Positions 41,876-52,462 of a stretch of 64,000 nucleotides of DNA are shown here, in pieces (positions within the stretch are counted from its first letter, which is position 1; each line of letters opens with the position of its first letter). The stretch spans positions 434,001-498,000 of the forward strand of contig NZ_JAFEVL010000045.1 of the NCBI RefSeq assembly GCF_016901135.1, in the 5' to 3' direction. The notes beneath the pieces are model-generated. The model did not search any database, was not told where the DNA came from, and saw only the letters and a program-made list of their open reading frames with translations. A program made the translations under genes and the position numbers. This stretch comes from Martinezella lusitana (lineage in GTDB: Bacteria; Pseudomonadota; Alphaproteobacteria; Rhizobiales; Rhizobiaceae).

Positions 41876-42490
41876 ATGGGGAAGTTCGTGAAATCAGATA
41901 TTCGATTATTCGCAATGGCGGTGTGTGTCGCCTTTTGTCCCGTTGCCGCACATGCGGATTGGCAGCCGGTTGAGATCATCAAGACTTACGCGATCGCGGG
42001 AACATCCGGGGCCAAGCTTTATGATTCGATCGGCGAGCGCGGCCCATTGCTCGGTCCTAAGGCAAGGGCGATTGCCCATACCGATTTCAAGCTGACATGG
42101 ACCCGGAAATACGAGCCGCAGCCGGATGGTGCCTGCACCATCACCGTCAACATTCCCAAAGTGATCATCACCTACACATTGCCGAAACCCACGGCGCAAT
42201 TGCCAGCTTCGACCCGCAAAAGCTGGCAGAAGTTCATTGCGGGTGTCGAGGCGCATGAGCGGGTGCATGGTGGGTTCATCAAGGACATGGTCAAGGAAAT
42301 CGAGACCATGAGCGTCGGCTTCTCCGTGCCCGACGACCCGAAATGCAGCAGGATTCGCGTGGAATTGACGAAGCGGCTTGGCGAGATCTCCAAGAAAGAG
42401 CGGCAGCGCAACGTCGACTTCGACAAGGTCGAATTCAGCGACGGCGGCAATCTCCAGCAGCTTGTTCTGAAACTGGTAAGGGAAGAATAG
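41876..42490 (+). CDS. Predicted secreted zinc-dependent protease, DUF922 family
   Basis: This 204-residue protein has a signal peptide (SDIRLFAMAVCVAFCPVAAHA, cleavage near residue 27) and a DUF922 domain with the zinc-protease-like motif EAHERVHGGFIKDMVKEI (HERVH, about 133). Members are predicted periplasmic metalloproteases of unknown target. ATG 41876 begins the signal peptide; the frame upstream to 41852 is not needed. A LacI-type regulator gene follows on the same strand 111 bases later but has its own context. Confidence 0.75.
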   Translation: MGKFVKSDIRLFAMAVCVAFCPVAAHADWQPVEIIKTYAIAGTSGAKLYDSIGERGPLLGPKARAIAHTDFKLTWTRKYEPQPDGACTITVNIPKVIITYTLPKPTAQLPASTRKSWQKFIAGVEAHERVHGGFIKDMVKEIETMSVGFSVPDDPKCSRIRVELTKRLGEISKKERQRNVDFDKVEFSDGGNLQQLVLKLVREE

Positions 42491-42601
42491 GCGGCGACAG
42501 AGATATCGAAGCTCGCAAGGCCATTGTCGTCTCCACCGCTTGCCCCGACACCAACCTTTCGCCATTGTCGCCTCGGGGCGGAAGAGGTTGTGCAAGGCGA
42601 T

Positions 42602-43651
42602 ATGAAAACACCCAGGAGAATCGGCATTCTTGAGGTTGCTCGGCTAGCCGGCGTTTCCGCTACGACGGTTTCCCGCGTCCTCAACGGTCATGCCGATAGC
42701 CGCATCAGCCTGGAGACACAGGAACGCGTCAGGGCGACGGCGAACAGTGTCGGCTATGTCGTCAACCGGCTGGCGACATCGCTCAGAACGCACCGAACCG
42801 GTGTGTTCGGCGCCATCGTCAATAGTCTTTCGGGTCACTATCAACCGCATCTGACAAGCCGCCTTCAGGCGGCGGCTCAGCGGCGAGGGGTGGAACTGCT
42901 GGTTGCGCAGGCGAAGGCCGAGGCTGGCGAGGTCGCCGGCCAATTGCGGCTGTTCCAGGAGGACTTCTTCGACGGCGTGATCATGGTCAGCGATCTCCCT
43001 GGTCAGCGGGCCCTTTGCGATCATCTGGATCGCATGGGCAAGGCGCATGTGACGCTCGGCGCGGGGTTGACCGGTCCGCTGCCTGCAGTCGTGACGGACG
43101 ATCGTCATGGCATGACCCTGCTGTTCGACCATCTGACGGGACTTGGGCACAGCCGCATCTCCTTCGTCTACCGCGTGAGCCGCAGCGCGCTCCGCGACCG
43201 TCTGTCGATCTTTCTAGATATGGTTGCCGGCAGCGCGGGTTCCATCATCGGCGACGTCATCTCCTTCGAGAGGAGTGATAGCGATCGTGAGGCGTTCAAG
43301 GGGATCCTGGCTTCGCCCACAACGCATCCGACGGCCCTCATCTGCGGAAGCGATGGCCTTGCTATCGAGGTCGTCGCATTCCTGCGCGATATCGGGCTGC
43401 GGATTCCAGCCGATATATCCGTGGTAGGCTATGACAATGTGCCCGACACCGCCTATTGGGCGCCGCCCCTGACGACGGTGGCACAACCGACGGATTCGCT
43501 GTGCGAAGCCTCGCTTGACCTTCTGGTTGAGCTGTCGAATCTTCCGGCGGAAGTGCGTGTCGCAAAGCGTCCGATACGCTTCGTGCCGCCCGAACTTGTC
43601 ATACGTGCGTCATCGAGCTCCCCTAGTTTGCAGCCATTCTCCCTTGCGTAA
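42602..43651 (+). CDS. LacI-family regulator of the adjacent ABC operon
   Basis: This 349-residue repressor has an N-terminal LacI helix-turn-helix (GILEVARLAGVSATTVSRVL, then NGHADSRISLETQERVRATA, about 6-50) and a periplasmic-binding-like ligand domain with FFDGVIMVSDLP, LICGSDGLAIEVV, and ISVVGYDNVPDTAYWAPPLTTV. A LacI-type palindrome lies between this gene and the transporter operon that starts 83 bases downstream. It probably represses that operon until its ligand, perhaps a glycerophosphodiester or derivative, is present. Confidence 0.9.
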   Translation: MKTPRRIGILEVARLAGVSATTVSRVLNGHADSRISLETQERVRATANSVGYVVNRLATSLRTHRTGVFGAIVNSLSGHYQPHLTSRLQAAAQRRGVELLVAQAKAEAGEVAGQLRLFQEDFFDGVIMVSDLPGQRALCDHLDRMGKAHVTLGAGLTGPLPAVVTDDRHGMTLLFDHLTGLGHSRISFVYRVSRSALRDRLSIFLDMVAGSAGSIIGDVISFERSDSDREAFKGILASPTTHPTALICGSDGLAIEVVAFLRDIGLRIPADISVVGYDNVPDTAYWAPPLTTVAQPTDSLCEASLDLLVELSNLPAEVRVAKRPIRFVPPELVIRASSSSPSLQPFSLA

Positions 43652-43691
43652 TTTGAAACGGCAGTTTTGAGCGCAAGTGGTCGTTTTTTAT

Positions 43692-43711
43692 TTGCGCAAA
43701 CGTTTGTGCAA
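43692..43711. promoter_or_regulatory. LacI-type operator before the ABC transporter operon
   Basis: TTGCGCAAAC-GTTTGTGCAA is a 20-bp palindrome with one mismatch and a central CG, the form bound by LacI/GalR regulators. It lies 24 bases before the ATG of the binding-protein gene and just after the LacI-type gene. Confidence 0.75.
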
Positions 43712-43734
43712 GCCCTTAAAAGGAGAGTGTGCCG

Positions 43735-45342
43735 ATGTCCGATACCTTGCTCACCGGCCTCAATATGGCCATTACCCGCCGCACGACGCTTCTCATGGGA
43801 GCGGCGGCAGGACTCTCCGTCTTCGTGCCGGCGCTGTCTGCTTCCGCTGATGACGGCGATGACAAAAGACCCGAGCTTCGCATCGCGGTTCAGCAGAATC
43901 CGGTGTCGCAGGAGCCTGTCGATGCGGCCAGCAACGTCGCCTTCCGCAACAACTATTCCATTCACGAGACGGTTCTTGCGCTCGACATGCGCGGCGATTT
44001 CTCGGTGAAGCCCAATCTCGGGGTATCCTGGACCTGGGTCTCGCCGACCATCCTTGAGATGAAGCTGCGTCCGGGCGTGATCTTCCACGACGGCCGCGAG
44101 ATGACGTCCGAGGATGTTGCCTTTTCCTTCGGCCCCGAGCGGCTTCTGAACAAGGATGCGCCGGGCTATCCCACCTATCGCACCAATTTCACCAGCCTCG
44201 ATCATGTCGAGGTGGTGGATCCGCTGACGGTTCGCTTCATCACGAAATTCCAGGATCCGATCTTCCTGCAGCGCCTGGCATCCTATGCCGCCGTCGTTAT
44301 CAGCAAGGACGCCTGGCAGAAGAACGGCGGCAATTGGACCACATGGCGTCAGAAGCCGGTCGGTGCCGGCCCCTACAAGGTCGAGAGCTATGCGACCAAT
44401 GAAAATGTGATCCTCGCGTCGCATGATCAGGCCTATCGCGGCAAGCCGGCGGCCAAGCGCGTGACCTTGCGCATCGTGCCGGAAGTCTCCTCGCGCATCG
44501 CCGGTCTGCTCGCTGGCGACTACGATATTGCCACGGATCTGCCGCCGGATCAGCTTGCGGTCGTCACCGCCAGCACCGGCCATGAGATCGTCGGCGGCCC
44601 CGTTCCCAACCATCGCATTCTGTATTTCGACAAGAACAATCCGGCGCTGAAGGACCCGCGCGTACGCCAGGCGCTCATTCTCGCCATCGATCGCCAGGCC
44701 ATCGTCGACACGATCTGGAATGGTCGCACCAGGGTTCCGAACGGCCTGCAGTTCGAACTCTACGGTCCCGTCTATCTCAAGGATTACCCCGCCTATAAGT
44801 ACGATCCGGATCAGGCGATGAAGCTCCTGAAAGATGCCGGCTATAACGGCGAAGAGATCGAGATTCGCTCGCAGAACAATTACTACACGGCGGAAAATCC
44901 CGTCACGCAGGCCGTCGTCGCCATGTGGCAGGCCGTCGGCGTCAACGCCAAGATGAAGTTCGTCGAAGGCGGCAAGCTGTTCGAAAACTCGTCGACCCGT
45001 GCGACCGGTAATTGGTCGAGCACCGGGCAGATCCCGGACCCCTACATCTCCTTCTTCACCCAGTTCAGCTCGGCCGGTTCGCTCAACTCGTTCAAGATCT
45101 GGCAGAATGCGGACTTCGACGCCCTGGGCGCGAAAATGGAGCAGGCCGTCGATCCGGCCGAACGTGCCAAGATCTTCCGCGACATGCTGCATCTGATCGA
45201 ATGGGAAGATCCGGGCGAGACAGTCCTGCATCAGAACGCCGTCTTCTTCGGCATCCGCAAGGGCATCAAGTGGCAGCCGCTACCGGCCTTCCAGATGGAT
45301 CTCGGCGCGGGCAGCCTTGCCTTCGAAGAGCAGAAGAGCTGA
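43735..45342 (+). CDS. ABC transporter substrate-binding protein (dipeptide/nickel class, family 5)
   Basis: This 535-residue periplasmic protein has a Tat-like leader (MAITRRTTLLMGAAAGLSVF, cleavage near ASA at 40) and the family 5 fold: NLGVSWTWVSPTILEMKLRP, VIFHDGREMTSEDVAFSFG, PVGAGPYKVESY, FDKNNPALKDPRVRQALILA. ATG 43735 is nine bases after AGGAG; a GTG at 43729 is too close. It captures the solute for the DppBCDF-type transporter genes that follow. A phosphodiesterase gene ends the operon, so the solute may be a glycerophosphodiester or glycosylated glycerophosphate rather than a peptide. Confidence 0.88.
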   Translation: MSDTLLTGLNMAITRRTTLLMGAAAGLSVFVPALSASADDGDDKRPELRIAVQQNPVSQEPVDAASNVAFRNNYSIHETVLALDMRGDFSVKPNLGVSWTWVSPTILEMKLRPGVIFHDGREMTSEDVAFSFGPERLLNKDAPGYPTYRTNFTSLDHVEVVDPLTVRFITKFQDPIFLQRLASYAAVVISKDAWQKNGGNWTTWRQKPVGAGPYKVESYATNENVILASHDQAYRGKPAAKRVTLRIVPEVSSRIAGLLAGDYDIATDLPPDQLAVVTASTGHEIVGGPVPNHRILYFDKNNPALKDPRVRQALILAIDRQAIVDTIWNGRTRVPNGLQFELYGPVYLKDYPAYKYDPDQAMKLLKDAGYNGEEIEIRSQNNYYTAENPVTQAVVAMWQAVGVNAKMKFVEGGKLFENSSTRATGNWSSTGQIPDPYISFFTQFSSAGSLNSFKIWQNADFDALGAKMEQAVDPAERAKIFRDMLHLIEWEDPGETVLHQNAVFFGIRKGIKWQPLPAFQMDLGAGSLAFEEQKS

Positions 45343-45353
45343 GCTGTCCGCCG

Positions 45354-46311
<958 letters not shown>

Positions 46312-46322
<11 letters not shown>

Positions 46323-47181
46323 GAAACAGACACCATCGAGCGAGCAGGAGGCTGGTCTCGCGCTTGTCGCCCGCAATCTGCAATTTTCCTATTCGCCGGG
46401 CTTCTCCCTGTGGCCGGGGCGCGCTCAAGGATTTCATGCGATCAAGGATGTGAGCCTGGAATTGAAGTCTGGCGAGACGCTGGGTCTGGTCGGGGAATCC
46501 GGTTGCGGCAAATCCACGCTCGCCTCGCTTCTCTGCGGCGACCGGATGCCGACATCAGGCGCCATCGAATTGTTCGGCCAACCCTTCGACACCTTGATGA
46601 AGCCGAACCGGCGCGGGCTGGCCAGGCATTTGCAGGTGATTTCACAGGATACGCTGGGCGCGCTTGATCCGCGGCGCAGCGTCGGCCACCAGATGCTGGA
46701 GACACTGGCGATCCACGGCATCGGCCATCCGTCGAGCCGGCTCGACCGCGCCGCCGAGACCTTCAAGGCCGTGAGCCTACCGGTCTCCGCCCTGCAGAAG
46801 TTCCCGCACCAGCTTTCGGGCGGGCAGCGCCAGCGCGTGGCCATCGCCCGCGCCTTGATCGTCGAGCCGAAGATCCTGCTCTGCGACGAGCCGGTCTCGG
46901 CGCTCGATGTCTCGGTGCAGGCGCAGGTTCTCAATCTTCTGCTCGATCTGCAGCGCGCCCGCGGCCTGTCGCTGCTCTTCATCAGCCACGACGTGCGGGT
47001 GGTCCGCCATGTCTCGCATCGCGTCGCGATCATGGAGGCGGGACAGATCGTCGAGACCGGCTCGACCGAGGAGGTCTTCACAAATCCCGCCCACCCCTAC
47101 ACGGCAAAGCTTCTGTCTGCCGTTCCGCGCGGACGACGCCACAAGATGCGGCAGGCAACGGCCGTTCTCGAAACGCTCTGA
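46312..47181 (+). CDS. ABC transporter ATP-binding protein, DppF type
   Basis: This 289-residue ATPase has Walker A GESGCGKSTLAS (about 61), signature LSGGQRQRVAIARALIV (about 165) and Walker B ILLCDEPVSALDVS (about 186-199). It starts inside the preceding ATPase gene. The C-terminal tail is shorter than in the DppD partner and has no cysteine cluster. The two ATPases form the heterodimer that drives the permeases encoded next. Confidence 0.92.
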
Positions 47182-47192
47182 AGGAACAGGCA

Positions 47193-48119
47193 ATGCTTCA
47201 GTCCATCCTGCGCGCGCTCTTCAGGGCTCTCGTCACGCTCTTTCTGGCGATCACCTTCACCTTCATCATCCTGCGTATCAGCGGCGATCCCCTACATTCG
47301 CTGCTGCCCGTCGAGACGCCGCCGGAGGTGGTGGCGTTGATGCGGCAGCAGTGGGGTCTCGATCAGCCGCTCTACATCCAATATTTTTCCTATCTCGGCC
47401 ATCTGGTGCGCGGGGATTTCGGCACGTCGCTGCTGAACGGGCAGGATGCCTTGACGCTCGTCCTTTCAAAGGTGCCGGCGACGCTGGAACTGATGGGCGC
47501 GGCCCTGGTGGTGGCATTCGGCGCCGGCGTGCCTCTCGGCATTCTGGCCGCGCGCAATCGCGGCGGTCTGATCGACCGTTTTGTGATGATGCTGGCGGTG
47601 CTGATGCATTCCCTGCCGAATTTTCTGATCGCAATCCTGCTCATTCAGTTGTTCGCCGTATCCTTGCGGCTGCTGCCGAGCGGCGGCGGATCGACGGCAG
47701 CGCATCTGGTCATGCCTGTTCTGGTCATCGGTCTTTACAATGCCGGCATCATCGCCCGTTTCGTTCGTTCGAGCGTGCTGGAGGTGCTGGGCCAGCGTTA
47801 TATCCTGGCCGCCCGCGCCAAGCGGATCGGCGAGCGCGCCGTGCTCTGGCAGCATGTCATGCCGAATGCGGCATTGCCGCTCCTGACCATGCTCGGCTTC
47901 CTTGTCGGTGGCATGATCGGCGGCGCGGCTGTTGTCGAGACCGTCTATGCCTGGCCCGGCGTCGGCCGCTTTCTCGTTTCATCGGTGGCGCAGCGCGACC
48001 TCAACATCGTGCAGACCATCGTCATCCTCATCACGGCGACGATGGTGAGCGCCAATCTCCTCATCGATTGTCTCTACATTCTCGCCGATCCGCGCCTGCG
48101 GCATCGGGCATCGGCCTGA
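47193..48119 (+). CDS. ABC transporter permease, DppB type
   Basis: This 308-residue inner-membrane protein has six predicted helices, the DppB opening MLQSILRALFRALVTLFLAI and the cytosolic EAA-like loop RAKRIGERAVLWQHVMPNAA (about 210). The first periplasmic segment PLHSLLPVETPPEVVALMRQ...GLDQPLYIQY is characteristic. AGGAACAGG precedes its ATG 11 bases after the ATPase stop. It forms the channel with the DppC-type permease. Confidence 0.92.
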   Translation: MLQSILRALFRALVTLFLAITFTFIILRISGDPLHSLLPVETPPEVVALMRQQWGLDQPLYIQYFSYLGHLVRGDFGTSLLNGQDALTLVLSKVPATLELMGAALVVAFGAGVPLGILAARNRGGLIDRFVMMLAVLMHSLPNFLIAILLIQLFAVSLRLLPSGGGSTAAHLVMPVLVIGLYNAGIIARFVRSSVLEVLGQRYILAARAKRIGERAVLWQHVMPNAALPLLTMLGFLVGGMIGGAAVVETVYAWPGVGRFLVSSVAQRDLNIVQTIVILITATMVSANLLIDCLYILADPRLRHRASA

Positions 48120-48144
48120 TCGGCCAGTTCGAAAGGTCATCATC

Positions 48145-49032
48145 ATGACGAACGCCGCGACGGGCGCCGATGCGCTCCCCAAGATCAAGTCAGAGAAAGC
48201 CTCGCGCAGCCCGCGTCTCGATCTCACGACTGCGCTTTGCGCGATCGTGCTTGTCACGTTCATTCTGGTTGCGATCTTTGCCAATCTGCTTGCGCCCTAC
48301 GGCTTTGCGCAGATCGACCTTCATGCCCGCAAGGCGCCGCCGATCCTGTTCGGCGGCACATTCAAGCACGTTCTCGGCACGGACGAGCTTGGTCGCGATA
48401 TTCTGAGCCGGGTCTTCTATGGCGTGCGGACCAGCCTGCTGATCGCGCTCGGCGCTTCGACGATCAGCCTGGCGCTCGGAACGACGCTCGGACTGCTCGC
48501 CGCCTTCCGCCGCGGCTTTGCCGACACGCTGATCCGGGTGGCGGTGGATTTCCAGGCATCGATGCCGTTTCTGATCATCGCGCTCGCCGTTCTCGCCTTC
48601 TTCGGCGACAACCTCTGGCTTTTCATGGCGCTGCTCGGCCTCTACGGCTGGGAGCGTTACGCCCGGCTGGTTCGCACCATGGCCGGCCTGGAGCTGGAAC
48701 GGGGCTATGTCGCCGCCCTCAAGCGCAATGGCGCTGGCACACCACGCATCGCCTTCCTGCATGTCCTGCCGAACATCCTTTCGGTCGTTCTCGTCAATCT
48801 CACAGTGATCCTGCCCGAAATCCTGATGCAGGAATCGGCGCTGAGCTTCCTCGGCCTCGGTATCCAGCCGCCGCTCGTCAGCCTCGGCAGCATGGTCGGG
48901 GCAGGGCGTGATTACATCATGACCGAATGGTGGATTTCGACGCTGCCGGGCATCGTGATCTTCCTGCTGTCGCTGTCGATCAGCCTGATCGGCGACTATC
49001 TGCGCGACGCCTTCGACCCGACGCTGCATTAA
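48145..49032 (+). CDS. ABC transporter permease, DppC type
   Basis: This 295-residue permease has an N-terminal helix (LCAIVLVTFILVAIFANLLA), HVLGTDELGRDILSRVFYGV (about 73-92, a DppC hallmark) and the EAA loop ALKRNGAGTPRIAFLHVLPN. The C-terminal WWISTLPGIVIFLLSLSISL and DYLRDAFDP are standard. It completes the transporter; the phosphodiesterase gene follows after 40 bases with its own AGGAG. Confidence 0.92.
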   Translation: MTNAATGADALPKIKSEKASRSPRLDLTTALCAIVLVTFILVAIFANLLAPYGFAQIDLHARKAPPILFGGTFKHVLGTDELGRDILSRVFYGVRTSLLIALGASTISLALGTTLGLLAAFRRGFADTLIRVAVDFQASMPFLIIALAVLAFFGDNLWLFMALLGLYGWERYARLVRTMAGLELERGYVAALKRNGAGTPRIAFLHVLPNILSVVLVNLTVILPEILMQESALSFLGLGIQPPLVSLGSMVGAGRDYIMTEWWISTLPGIVIFLLSLSISLIGDYLRDAFDPTLH

Positions 49033-49072
49033 GCCTCTGCTGAAAACATTCGATAATCCAAGGAGACTTCCA

Positions 49073-49885
49073 TTGCCTTTGCCTCTTCATGCCGCTCGTC
49101 ACGGCCTGCTGCGCATTGCAGCCCATCGCGGCTTCAGCCGACATTTCCCGGAAAATACCATCCTTGCCTTTCAGCAGGGGGTGGATGCCGGCGCCAACGA
49201 ATCCGAGATCGATCTGATGCTGACGCGCGACGACAAGATCGTCGTGATGCATGACAAGACGCTGGACCGCACCACGAGCGGCCGCGGCTTTGTCGCCGAT
49301 CATGATCTCGACCATATTCTGACGCTCGATGCGGGTGCGAAATTCGATCCGCGTTTTGCCGGCACGCGCGCGCCAGCCTTCGCCGAGGTAATCTCCTGGG
49401 CGAAGCGGACGGATACGCGCCTCGCCATCGAGATGAAGGAGCATGAACGGCCCGACAGGCTTGCCGACATCATGATCGGGACGCTGCGCGACATGGATGC
49501 CTTCGAGCACGTCGCCATCTCCTCCTTCGATCACCTCGACCTTCGGCGGGTGAAGGAAATCGAGCCCCGCCTGCAGACGGAAGCGATCCTTCATCATCGT
49601 CCGGTCGATATCGTCGCCTCCATGCGATCAGGCGAGATAGATGGCGTGTCGCTGGAGCTCAATCGCTTTCATCGCGCCGACGCCGAGGCCCTGCAGGAAG
49701 CCGGGATCGCTGTGCGATTGAGCCTGCCGCTACCGGAAAAGCTCGCCGTCTTCTGGCAGGGCGGCAGAGACCTGCTTCCGATGATCCGGCGCTGCATCAA
49801 GGATGGCATTATCGACGCCCTGATCGGCGACGATGTGGATTTCCTGTGCATGCTGGCGAGAAGTGCAGCCGGAATCGAGGAATGA
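49073..49885 (+). CDS. Glycerophosphodiester phosphodiesterase
   Basis: This 270-residue GDPD-fold enzyme has catalytic His-Arg in AAHRGFSRHFPENTILAF (about 16-33), metal ligands in ESEIDLMLTRDDKIVVMHD (about 43-61) and RTTSGRG. It hydrolyses glycerophosphodiesters to glycerol-3-phosphate and an alcohol. No signal peptide is evident, so it is cytosolic and would act on imported substrate. The start is a TTG with AGGAG eight bases upstream. It is the last gene of the LacI-controlled ABC operon and is followed by a terminator. Confidence 0.88.
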   Translation: MPLPLHAARHGLLRIAAHRGFSRHFPENTILAFQQGVDAGANESEIDLMLTRDDKIVVMHDKTLDRTTSGRGFVADHDLDHILTLDAGAKFDPRFAGTRAPAFAEVISWAKRTDTRLAIEMKEHERPDRLADIMIGTLRDMDAFEHVAISSFDHLDLRRVKEIEPRLQTEAILHHRPVDIVASMRSGEIDGVSLELNRFHRADAEALQEAGIAVRLSLPLPEKLAVFWQGGRDLLPMIRRCIKDGIIDALIGDDVDFLCMLARSAAGIEE

Positions 49886-49916
49886 CGGGCGCTCCCCTGG
49901 CCCCGCTTTTGCCGTG

Positions 49917-49941
49917 AGGGCCGCCGTCAGCGGCCCTTTTT
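49917..49941 (+). terminator. Rho-independent terminator of the ABC/phosphodiesterase operon
   Basis: Stem AGGGCCGC/GCGGCCCT (8 bp) with loop CGTCA is followed by a run of five T. It overlaps the stop codon of the convergent RraA-like gene. Confidence 0.85.
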
Positions 49942-50652
49942 CTTTCGCCATTCGGCGAATCTGAGTTTCGGAGCATCGCTGGTCGCCGGATAGAGACCGA
50001 TGATGGTGGCGCCGTTCATGACCTCCTCGGTCACGAAGTCCTCGTAAGCCGTCATCTCCACAGTCTCGTCGGCAATCTCGTCTGCCAGATGTGCGGGAAT
50101 GACGATGACGCCCTCGTTATCACCGACGAGCACATCGCCGGGGAAGACGGCAACATCGCCGCAGCCGATCGGACCGTTGATTTCGATGGCCTGATGCAGC
50201 GTCAGGTTTGTCGGCGCGGACGGCCGGTGATGGTAGGCGGGAATATCGAGATCGGCGATTTCCGGGCTGTCGCGGAAGCCGCCATCGGTGACGACGCCGG
50301 CCACGCCGCGCACCTGCAGGCGCGAGATCAGGATGGACCCTGCCGAGGCGGCGCGCGCATCCTTGCGGCTATCCATGACCAGAACGGCGCCGGGCGGGCA
50401 TTGTTCGACTGCAGCGCGCTGCGGATGTTCCGGATTACGGAAGACTTCGAGCGTGTTGAGGTCTTCGCGCGCCGGGATATAGCGCAGCGTGAAAGCCTGG
50501 CCGACCATGTTCGCCTTCTTCGGCGAAAGGGGGCGCACATCCTGGATGAACTGGTTGCGCAAGCCGCGCTTGAAAAGCGCTGTGGCGATCGTCGGCGTTG
50601 CGACCCCCATCAGCTTGTTGCGCGTCTCGTTGCTCAGCACATAATTGCTCAT
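49927..50652 (-). CDS. RraA-fold protein, possible sugar-acid aldolase/lyase
   Basis: This 241-residue RraA-family protein has GVATPTIATALFKRGLRNQF at the start and the metal/pyruvate loop region VMDSRKDARAASAGSILISR followed by VAGVVTDGGFRDSPEIADLD, where the Arg-Asp pair of the aldolase subgroup is seen (FRDSPEI). Members are annotated as RNase E inhibitors, but most with this signature are class II aldolases or decarboxylases. It is 18 bases downstream of the sugar-acid dehydratase gene in one operon, so a role on a 2-keto-3-deoxy sugar acid is more likely than RNA control; this is inference. Confidence 0.78.
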   Translation of the reverse strand: MSNYVLSNETRNKLMGVATPTIATALFKRGLRNQFIQDVRPLSPKKANMVGQAFTLRYIPAREDLNTLEVFRNPEHPQRAAVEQCPPGAVLVMDSRKDARAASAGSILISRLQVRGVAGVVTDGGFRDSPEIADLDIPAYHHRPSAPTNLTLHQAIEINGPIGCGDVAVFPGDVLVGDNEGVIVIPAHLADEIADETVEMTAYEDFVTEEVMNGATIIGLYPATSDAPKLRFAEWRKKKGR

Positions 50653-50670
50653 GCGATATATCCTTTAAGA

Positions 50671-52407
50671 TCAATAGATGTCGGGCTCGCCCGGCGTGGG
50701 GCCGAAACCGGTTTCCAGAAAATCGAAGTCGCAGCCCGTATCGGCCTGCGCCACATGGCGCGAGAACATCCAGCCATAGCCGCGGCCGAATTTCTCGGTC
50801 GGCTTGACCCAGGCGTTGCGCCGCCGTTGCAACTCGTCCTCGTCGACCAGCATGTCGATGCGCCTCGCTTCTAGATCGAGGCGAATGATATCGCCGTTGC
50901 GCAGCAAGGCCAGCGGTCCGCCGACATGGGATTCCGGTGAGACATGCAGAATGCAGGCGCCGTAGCTGGTGCCGCTCATGCGCGCATCGGACAGGCGGAG
51001 CATGTCGCGATGCCCCTGCTTCAAGAGCGCCTTGGGGATCGGCAGCATGCCCCATTCCGGCATGCCAGGTCCGCCTTGAGGCCCGGCGCCGCGCAGCACC
51101 ATGACGTGGTCGGGCGTGATGTCGAGATTTTCGTTGTCGACCGCGGCTTTCATCTCGGGATAGCTGTCGAAAACCAGCGCCGGCCCTTGATGCTTATGGA
51201 AGCGCGGATCGCAGGCGGCCGGCTTGATGACGGCGCCAGTCGGCGCGAGATTGCCTTTCAGCACCGCGAGCGAGCCTTCATGGTAGACCGGATTGTCGAG
51301 CGAGCGGATGACGTCGTCATTGTAGCATTTAGCGCCTTCGAGCGTTTCGCCGAGTGTGACGCCGGATACTGTCAGTGCCGACAGGTCGAGCTTGGAAGCG
51401 AGCTTCGCCATTAGCGCGCGCAGGCCGCCGGCGTAATAGAAATCCTCCATCAAATAGGTCTTGCCGGTCGGCCTGATATTGGCCAGCACCGGCGTGGTGC
51501 GGCCTGCCGTGTCGAGATCGTCAAGCGAAAGATTGACTCCGGCCCGGCGCGCCATGGCGATCAGATGGACGACGGCGTTGGTGGAACAGCCCGTCGCCAT
51601 CGCCACGGCGACGGCATTGTTGACAGCGGCTTCCGTCACGATCTTGGAGGGAATGAGATCTTCCCAGACCATGTCTACGATGCGGCGGCCGACAGCCGAA
51701 GACATGCGGATATGGTTGGCATCCGGTGCCGGAATGGAGCTCGCGCCAGGCAACGTCAACCCCAGCGCCTCGGCGATCGCCGTCATCGTGCTCGCCGTGC
51801 CCATGGTCATACAGTGGCCGTAGGAGCGGGCGATGCCGGCTTCGACGTCGACCCATTCCTTCTCCGAGATCGTGCCGGCGCGGCGCTCGTCCCAGAATTT
51901 CCATGCGTCGGAGCCGGAGCCCAGATATTCGCCGCGGTAATTGCCCCGTAGCATCGGACCGGCTGGCAGATAGATCATCGGCAGCTCCGCGGAGAGAGCG
52001 CCCATGACGAGGCCTGGCGTGGTCTTGTCGCAGCCGCCCATCAAGACAGTGCCGTCGACCGGATGCGAGCGCAGAAGTTCCTCTGCTTCCATCGCCAGCA
52101 TGTTGCGATAGAGCATGGTCGTCGGCTTCACATAGCTTTCCGACAGCGACAGCGCGGGCAGCTCCAACGGAAAGCCGCCGGCCTGCAGGATGCCGCGCTT
52201 TACGTCCTCGACGCGGTGCTTGAAGTGGGCATGGCAGGGATTGGCATCAGACCAGGTGTTGAGGATGGCGATGACCGGCTTGTCGGTCCATTCTTCGGGT
52301 GCATAGCCCATCTGCATGGTGCGGGAGCGATGGCCAGAGCTTCTGAGATCGTCCGGTGCGAACCATCTGGCACTGCGCAGTTCCGAGGGCTTTTTCCTGC
52401 TGTTCAT
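50671..52407 (-). CDS. Sugar-acid dehydratase, L-arabinonate dehydratase type (IlvD/Edd family)
   Basis: This 578-residue [2Fe-2S] dehydratase starts with RSARWFAPDDLRSSGHRSRT, the opening of the pentonate dehydratase branch. Cluster ligands are in NPCHAHFKHRVEDVKRG, MGGCDKTTPG and SYGHCMTMGTASTM, and the active site serine region is LSDARMSGTSYGACILHVSPE. It converts L-arabinonate or a similar aldonate to the 2-keto-3-deoxy acid. It lies between an ABC permease gene (55-base gap) and the RraA-like gene. Other substrates such as D-fuconate are possible. Confidence 0.85.
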   Translation of the reverse strand: MNSRKKPSELRSARWFAPDDLRSSGHRSRTMQMGYAPEEWTDKPVIAILNTWSDANPCHAHFKHRVEDVKRGILQAGGFPLELPALSLSESYVKPTTMLYRNMLAMEAEELLRSHPVDGTVLMGGCDKTTPGLVMGALSAELPMIYLPAGPMLRGNYRGEYLGSGSDAWKFWDERRAGTISEKEWVDVEAGIARSYGHCMTMGTASTMTAIAEALGLTLPGASSIPAPDANHIRMSSAVGRRIVDMVWEDLIPSKIVTEAAVNNAVAVAMATGCSTNAVVHLIAMARRAGVNLSLDDLDTAGRTTPVLANIRPTGKTYLMEDFYYAGGLRALMAKLASKLDLSALTVSGVTLGETLEGAKCYNDDVIRSLDNPVYHEGSLAVLKGNLAPTGAVIKPAACDPRFHKHQGPALVFDSYPEMKAAVDNENLDITPDHVMVLRGAGPQGGPGMPEWGMLPIPKALLKQGHRDMLRLSDARMSGTSYGACILHVSPESHVGGPLALLRNGDIIRLDLEARRIDMLVDEDELQRRRNAWVKPTEKFGRGYGWMFSRHVAQADTGCDFDFLETGFGPTPGEPDIY

Positions 52408-52462
52408 TGTATTCCAGCCTTGTATCCGAATGTTGGTGGAAGCGATAAATCGATGCGCCGCA